DNA of 9,673 nucleotides, from the NCBI GenBank assembly GCA_046727855.1, contig JBKPDL010000049.1, forward strand, positions 1-9,673, written 5' to 3'. The translations under genes and the position numbers were made by a program. Origin of the DNA: DASPWV01 sp046727855 (GTDB lineage: Bacteria > Acidobacteriota > Vicinamibacteria > Vicinamibacterales > UBA2999). Numbering within the stretch: position 1 is the first letter of the stretch; every line of letters starts with the position of its first letter. Below are positions 6,920 to 9,673 of this stretch, in pieces. The notes below the pieces were generated by a model. The model had not been told where the DNA came from. It did not search any database and saw only the letters and a list, made by a program, of their open reading frames with translations.

Positions 6920-7864
6920 ATGCCCACACGTTCGAAGTGGCAATCCCTTCCCACCGAAGCCATCAACCCAGCCACCCTCGCAATCGACAAGCTCCCGGCA
7001 GCCGGCATCGTCGACATCATGCTGACCGAGGATCGCAGAATGCTGGCGGCAGTGCAGCGCGAGCGCGACCGCATCGCGCTTGGCGCGGAGATGCTGGCGA
7101 AGGGCCTTCGCAAGGGCGGACGGATTATCTTTGTCGGCGCCGGCACGAGCGGACGGCTGGGTGTGCTCGAATCCGCCGAAATGCCGCCAACCTTTGGCAT
7201 TCCGACGGACATGGTTCAGGCGATCATGGCGGGCGGCAGAGGCGCGATCGTGAAAGCGACGGAAGGGTCGGAGGACGATTACGAAGAAGGGTCGCGACAG
7301 GTTCAGCGACTGCAGCCCACCAAGAAGGATTCGGTCGTCGGCGTCTCGGCCAGTGGTATGACCCCATTTGTGCGCGGTGCGCTCACGCGTGCTCGTCAGG
7401 CGGGCGCTCGAGTGTTGTTCGTGACGTGCGATCCCCGCACCGAGCTGCAGGCATTTGTGGATCTCACGATCGCGCCGGCAGTGGGTCCCGAGGTCATTGC
7501 CGGGTCGACGCGGCTCAAGGCGGGCACCGCCACCAAGCTGGTGCTCAACATGCTGACCACGGCAGCGATGATCCTCGTCGGCAAGACCTACGGCAATCTG
7601 ATGGTGGACGTGCAGATGAACTCTGAGAAGCTGCGCGACCGCGCCCGCCGCATCCTTCACATCGTGACAGGCCTCGAGCCCAGCGAGGCGGACAAGCTGC
7701 TCAGGAAAGCGCAAGGCAACCTGAAGGCGGCAATTGTCATGCAAAAAACCGGACTGTCGTATCAGAAGGCGTTGGGGCGCCTGCGCAAGTCAAAAGACAT
7801 CGTCAGAGAAGCCATCGGAGAAGATATCGAACCGCGCCTGCGTGAAGTCATCCGCCACTTATAG
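6920..7864 (+). CDS. murQ: N-acetylmuramic acid 6-phosphate etherase MurQ
   Basis: MurQ cleaves the D-lactyl ether of MurNAc-6-phosphate, giving GlcNAc-6-phosphate and D-lactate, in cytoplasmic cell-wall sugar salvage. The protein has 314 residues, a usual length. Seen: PTEAINPATLAIDKL near the N-terminus (11-25), and the SIS-domain sugar-phosphate loop VGAGTSGRLGVLESAEMPPTF (72-92), in which a Met stands where most relatives have Cys. Also present are ATEGSEDDYEEG (113-124), VSASGMTPFVRGAL (142-155), VGPEVIAGSTRLKAGTATK (188-206) and GKTYGNLMVDVQ (221-232). Glu87 and Glu118 correspond, by alignment from memory, to the two catalytic glutamates of E. coli MurQ. A helical C-terminal domain (about 252-300) is present as in the family. 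The last Leu codon is the complement of the stop codon of convergent nagB. No PTS transporter MurP is nearby, so the substrate probably comes from a kinase or other uptake route. Confidence 0.96.
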   Translation: MPTRSKWQSLPTEAINPATLAIDKLPAAGIVDIMLTEDRRMLAAVQRERDRIALGAEMLAKGLRKGGRIIFVGAGTSGRLGVLESAEMPPTFGIPTDMVQAIMAGGRGAIVKATEGSEDDYEEGSRQVQRLQPTKKDSVVGVSASGMTPFVRGALTRARQAGARVLFVTCDPRTELQAFVDLTIAPAVGPEVIAGSTRLKAGTATKLVLNMLTTAAMILVGKTYGNLMVDVQMNSEKLRDRARRILHIVTGLEPSEADKLLRKAQGNLKAAIVMQKTGLSYQKALGRLRKSKDIVREAIGEDIEPRLREVIRHL

Positions 7865-8614
7865 CCACTGGCTCTTACGCGCGCCATTCAGGCCGGCTGC
7901 CGCATCCTCATCCAGCATCACCGTGACATGCGGATGCAGCTGCAGAAACGACGCGGGTAGCTCCGTGGTGATCCCGCCTGCTACCATCTCGCGAACTGCA
8001 TCGGCCTTCCCTTCGCCGGTTGCCACCAACACCACCTCGCGAGCGTTGAGAATCGTGGCCATTCCCATCGACAGTGCCGCACGAGGAACGGCGGCCAGGT
8101 CGCCGCCGAACCACAACGCATTGGCAGCGCGCGTCGGCTCCTCCAGCACTACGCGGTGCGTCCGTGCGGGAAGCACATGGCACGGTTCGTTGAAGCCGAT
8201 GTGGCCGTTTCCGCCGATGCCAAGAAGCATCAAGTCGATGCCGCCCGCCGACGCGATCGCACGTTCGTAGCGCTCGCACTCGGCGTCGCTGTCGCTCGCA
8301 CGACCGTTCAGGAATCCGACCTTTGCGGGCGGGATGTTCACGTGCCGAAACAACTGGTCGTCCATGAATCGACGGTAACTGCCTGGAACGCCATCTCCGA
8401 GCCCCACGAACTCGTCGAGATTGAACGTCCGCACGCGTGACCAATCCAGCGACGTGGCGTGAGTGGTGGCGACCAGCTCTCGGTACAGCAGGATCGGTGT
8501 ACGACCGGTTGGCAACCCGAGGACGATGTCTGGTTTACGCCGAATCGTTTCGGCGATGGTGGCAGCGAGTGTCCGCGCGAGCGCTTCCTCGCTGTCATAA
8601 ACCTCCAGCTTCAC
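7859..8614 (-). CDS. nagB: Glucosamine-6-phosphate deaminase NagB (short form)
   Basis: NagB converts glucosamine-6-phosphate to fructose-6-phosphate plus ammonia, feeding amino sugars into glycolysis. The protein has 251 residues, shorter than E. coli NagB (266) and in the range of the non-allosteric Bacillus-type enzymes. Seen: the phosphate loop VLGLPTGRTP (31-40), TFNLDEFVGL (63-72) with Asp67, and the active-site segment LLGIGGNGHIGFNEP (130-144) with His138 and Glu143. Asn136 stands where E. coli has an Asp (DGH); NGH is common in Bacillus-type NagB. The start is GTG at 8614, overlapping the kinase stop as GTGA, with GAGGG nine bases upstream inside the kinase gene. The kinase and nagB therefore form one translationally coupled unit. 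The stop TAA lies within the last codons of convergent murQ. A 6-phosphogluconolactonase-like relative is possible, but the NLDEF and NGHIGFNEP motifs favour NagB. Confidence 0.93.
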   Translation of the reverse strand: MKLEVYDSEEALARTLAATIAETIRRKPDIVLGLPTGRTPILLYRELVATTHATSLDWSRVRTFNLDEFVGLGDGVPGSYRRFMDDQLFRHVNIPPAKVGFLNGRASDSDAECERYERAIASAGGIDLMLLGIGGNGHIGFNEPCHVLPARTHRVVLEEPTRAANALWFGGDLAAVPRAALSMGMATILNAREVVLVATGEGKADAVREMVAGGITTELPASFLQLHPHVTVMLDEDAAAGLNGARKSQWL

Positions 8615-9561
8615 GTGGTGACGCCCTCGACGTACGGGGGGATCTGCACCCCTTCTCGCAATTCGCGTAACGCAAGCTGTACGGCGCCCACGGCGGGTTC
8701 GACCGCCAGGGTGTTCACGGTTGTGCGCGGCGCGACCTCTGCCAGCCGCGTTTTGACGTTATTTGCCAGCCAGGGGATGGCGCGAAACATGCCGCCGGCG
8801 AGTACGGTACCGAATGCGTGCCCGCGCATCTCGAGTCGTGTGATCACCGACGCTGCCGCTCGCGTAAGCTCTTCGCCAGCCCTGGTGAGGATCTCCGCGG
8901 CGGTGACATCGCCGCGCGCGCGCGCTTGTTCCACCACGGTCCCGATACTCGCGATCGCCTGCCGATTGAGGCCGCGCTCGTAGACCTCCCGCACGAGACC
9001 GTCGACGCGATCGAGCTTGAAGTGTTCGAGAACGAGCGGCGTCATCTGTGTCGCGGGACCTCTCCCATCGGTGTCGCGCACCACGGCCGCGAGTGCTTGC
9101 CGGCCAATCCAATAGCCTGAACCTTCGTCGCCAAGAATGAAGCCCCATCCGCCGGCGCGTGCGGCAAAGCCCGCCTGGTTCACGCCGTAAGCGATCGATC
9201 CGGTGCCGGCAATCAGAACGACGCCTGGTGCGTCGCCCACTCCCGCGACAAGCGCGATCAGCGCATCGTTCACGACCAGCGTGTGCGACTTGAAACCCAG
9301 CCGCCGCACGATGCTGCGAATCACGCGATCGTCTTCGGCACGATCCACACCGGCGACGCCGAGACACACTGCTGACGGCAAAATCACGCGCTCACCGATC
9401 GCTTGATCGATGACCGCATGCAGGACTTTTTCGACCTGGAGCTCGCCGTGTGCCTGGAGGTTGGCGCCGCCGCCGCGGCCTTCGCCGACGATGCGACCGG
9501 TGGAATCTGCGAGATAGCCGACGGTTTTTGTCCCTCCGGCATCGATGCCGAGGACGTACAT
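8611..9561 (-). CDS. BadF/BadG/BcrA/BcrD-family sugar kinase, probable N-acetylglucosamine and/or N-acetylmuramic acid kinase
   Basis: A 316-residue ASKHA-fold kinase. Seen: the N-terminal phosphate loop LGIDAGGTKT (4-13), GVAGVDRAEDD (68-78), VVNDALIAL (96-104) with likely catalytic base Asp99, the second phosphate loop LIAGTGSIAYG (116-126), GGWGFILGDEGSGYWIG (137-153) and the adenosine motif VLAGGMF (253-259). GGWG followed by GDEGSG is typical of the GlcNAc-kinase group of the BadF/BadG family, which includes eukaryotic NAGK and clostridial MurK, an enzyme acting on both GlcNAc and MurNAc. It is not the CoA-reductase activator type, since the cluster-binding cysteines are absent; the protein has just one Cys, in VCLGVAG. 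It would act in the cytoplasm on an imported sugar. ATG 9561 begins MYVLGIDAGGTKT, as expected for the family. It is the upstream partner of nagB (GTGA overlap) and divergent from a symporter gene. Context favours amino sugars; the choice between GlcNAc and MurNAc is open. Confidence 0.87.
   Translation of the reverse strand: MYVLGIDAGGTKTVGYLADSTGRIVGEGRGGGANLQAHGELQVEKVLHAVIDQAIGERVILPSAVCLGVAGVDRAEDDRVIRSIVRRLGFKSHTLVVNDALIALVAGVGDAPGVVLIAGTGSIAYGVNQAGFAARAGGWGFILGDEGSGYWIGRQALAAVVRDTDGRGPATQMTPLVLEHFKLDRVDGLVREVYERGLNRQAIASIGTVVEQARARGDVTAAEILTRAGEELTRAAASVITRLEMRGHAFGTVLAGGMFRAIPWLANNVKTRLAEVAPRTTVNTLAVEPAVGAVQLALRELREGVQIPPYVEGVTT
8624..8628 (-). promoter_or_regulatory. Shine-Dalgarno of nagB inside the kinase gene
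   Basis: GAGGG on the minus strand, nine bases ahead of the GTG start at 8614. It supports the non-ATG start and the GTGA overlap with the kinase stop. Confidence 0.6.
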
Positions 9562-9590
9562 GCTTACAGCTTATGTTAAGTTCGCGGTGC
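9562..9590. promoter_or_regulatory. Short divergent control region, kinase/symporter, with a CTTA-TGT-TAAG palindrome
   Basis: An 11-base inverted repeat, CTTATGTTAAG, sits at 9570-9580 (perfect four-base arms around TGT; an outer A/T pair at 9568 and 9582 also matches). A further CTTA lies at 9563-9566, seven bases before the first arm. The segment is AT-richer than its surroundings. TATGTT (9572-9577) could be a plus-strand -10, so a protein bound to the palindrome would cover the promoter. No convincing -35 is visible. The operator role is inference. Confidence 0.35.
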
Positions 9591-9673
9591 GTGTCCCTCA
9601 CATGGGTGGACTACCTCGTCATCGGCGGGTACCTCGCCGCGATCACCGCGTTCGGCTCGTGGTTCGCGCGCTT
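9591..9673 (+). CDS. Sodium:solute symporter (SSS family), N-terminal fragment cut by the window edge
   Basis: The frame is open to the right edge. From GTG 9591 it reads VSLTWVDYLVIGGYLAAITA and continues FGSWFAR, the first membrane helix and conserved G-WF-R end typical of sodium:solute symporter N-termini. Only about 27 residues are visible, so family assignment rests on this one helix plus context. Start choices in the same frame are ATG 9573, GTG 9591 and GTG 9606, none with a clear Shine-Dalgarno. I prefer 9591 because it places a few polar residues before the WVDYLVI helix, as relatives do. It diverges from the amino-sugar kinase, so it may import the kinase's substrate (inference). 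Confidence 0.6.
   Translation, partial: MSLTWVDYLVIGGYLAAITAFGSWFAR

Noticed and set aside
6869..7744. 291-codon open frame on the minus strand
   Set aside because: Antisense to murQ, with composition typical of a shadow frame (His/Arg-rich) and no recognisable motif.
7734..8270. 178-codon plus-strand frame over the murQ/nagB junction
   Set aside because: Mostly antisense to nagB, low-complexity Ser/Ala/Arg-rich product, no start signal or homology that I recognise.
1..9673. CRISPR arrays, tRNA/rRNA genes, insertion sequences
   Set aside because: No regularly spaced repeats, cloverleaf or rRNA-like stretches, transposase motifs or terminal inverted repeats were seen; nearly all bases are accounted for by the listed genes.

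Overview
High-GC bacterial DNA with tightly packed genes: there is no intergenic gap longer than about 66 bases, and three start/stop overlaps of four bases. The organism is a diderm (Gram-negative type), because it encodes the inner-membrane permease of the lipopolysaccharide transporter. The gene set (GH57 glycosidase, a fused LptF-LptG permease, an exported PHP hydrolase, and an amino-sugar block with a BadF-type kinase and a Na+/solute symporter) recalls Acidobacteriota, perhaps Vicinamibacteria. That placement is inference from gene content and was not tested. I see no phage, transposon, CRISPR, tRNA or rRNA.

Layout. (1) 1-1628, minus: N-terminal 542 codons of a GH57 alpha-amylase/alpha-mannosidase-type glycosidase, running off the left edge. 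(2) 1650-4237, plus: a two-gene unit whose first gene is one long reading frame joining LptF-like and LptG-like halves. It overlaps by ATGA a 78-residue protein with two membrane helices. (3) 4254-6853, minus: a XerD-type tyrosine recombinase, overlapping by ATGA an exported CehA/McbA-like PHP metallohydrolase with a C-terminal beta-rich domain. (4) 6920-7864, plus: MurQ. (5) 7859-9561, minus: a BadF/BadG-family amino-sugar kinase overlapping by GTGA a short NagB. (6) From about 9591, plus: the first residues of a sodium:solute symporter, divergent from the kinase.

How the genes work together. The right third looks like an amino-sugar salvage locus. The symporter would import a sugar, the kinase would phosphorylate GlcNAc and/or MurNAc, MurQ would turn MurNAc-6-phosphate into GlcNAc-6-phosphate, and NagB would deaminate glucosamine-6-phosphate to fructose-6-phosphate. 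The deacetylase NagA that links MurQ to NagB is not in the window. The LptFG protein would drive LPS extraction from the inner membrane with an LptB ATPase encoded elsewhere. The GH57 enzyme, recombinase and PHP protein have no evident pathway link to the rest.

I found no wholly new system. The points most worth following are the single-chain LptF-LptG permease, its coupled two-helix partner, the 21-base divergent start region beside it, and the kinase-based route to MurNAc-6-phosphate.
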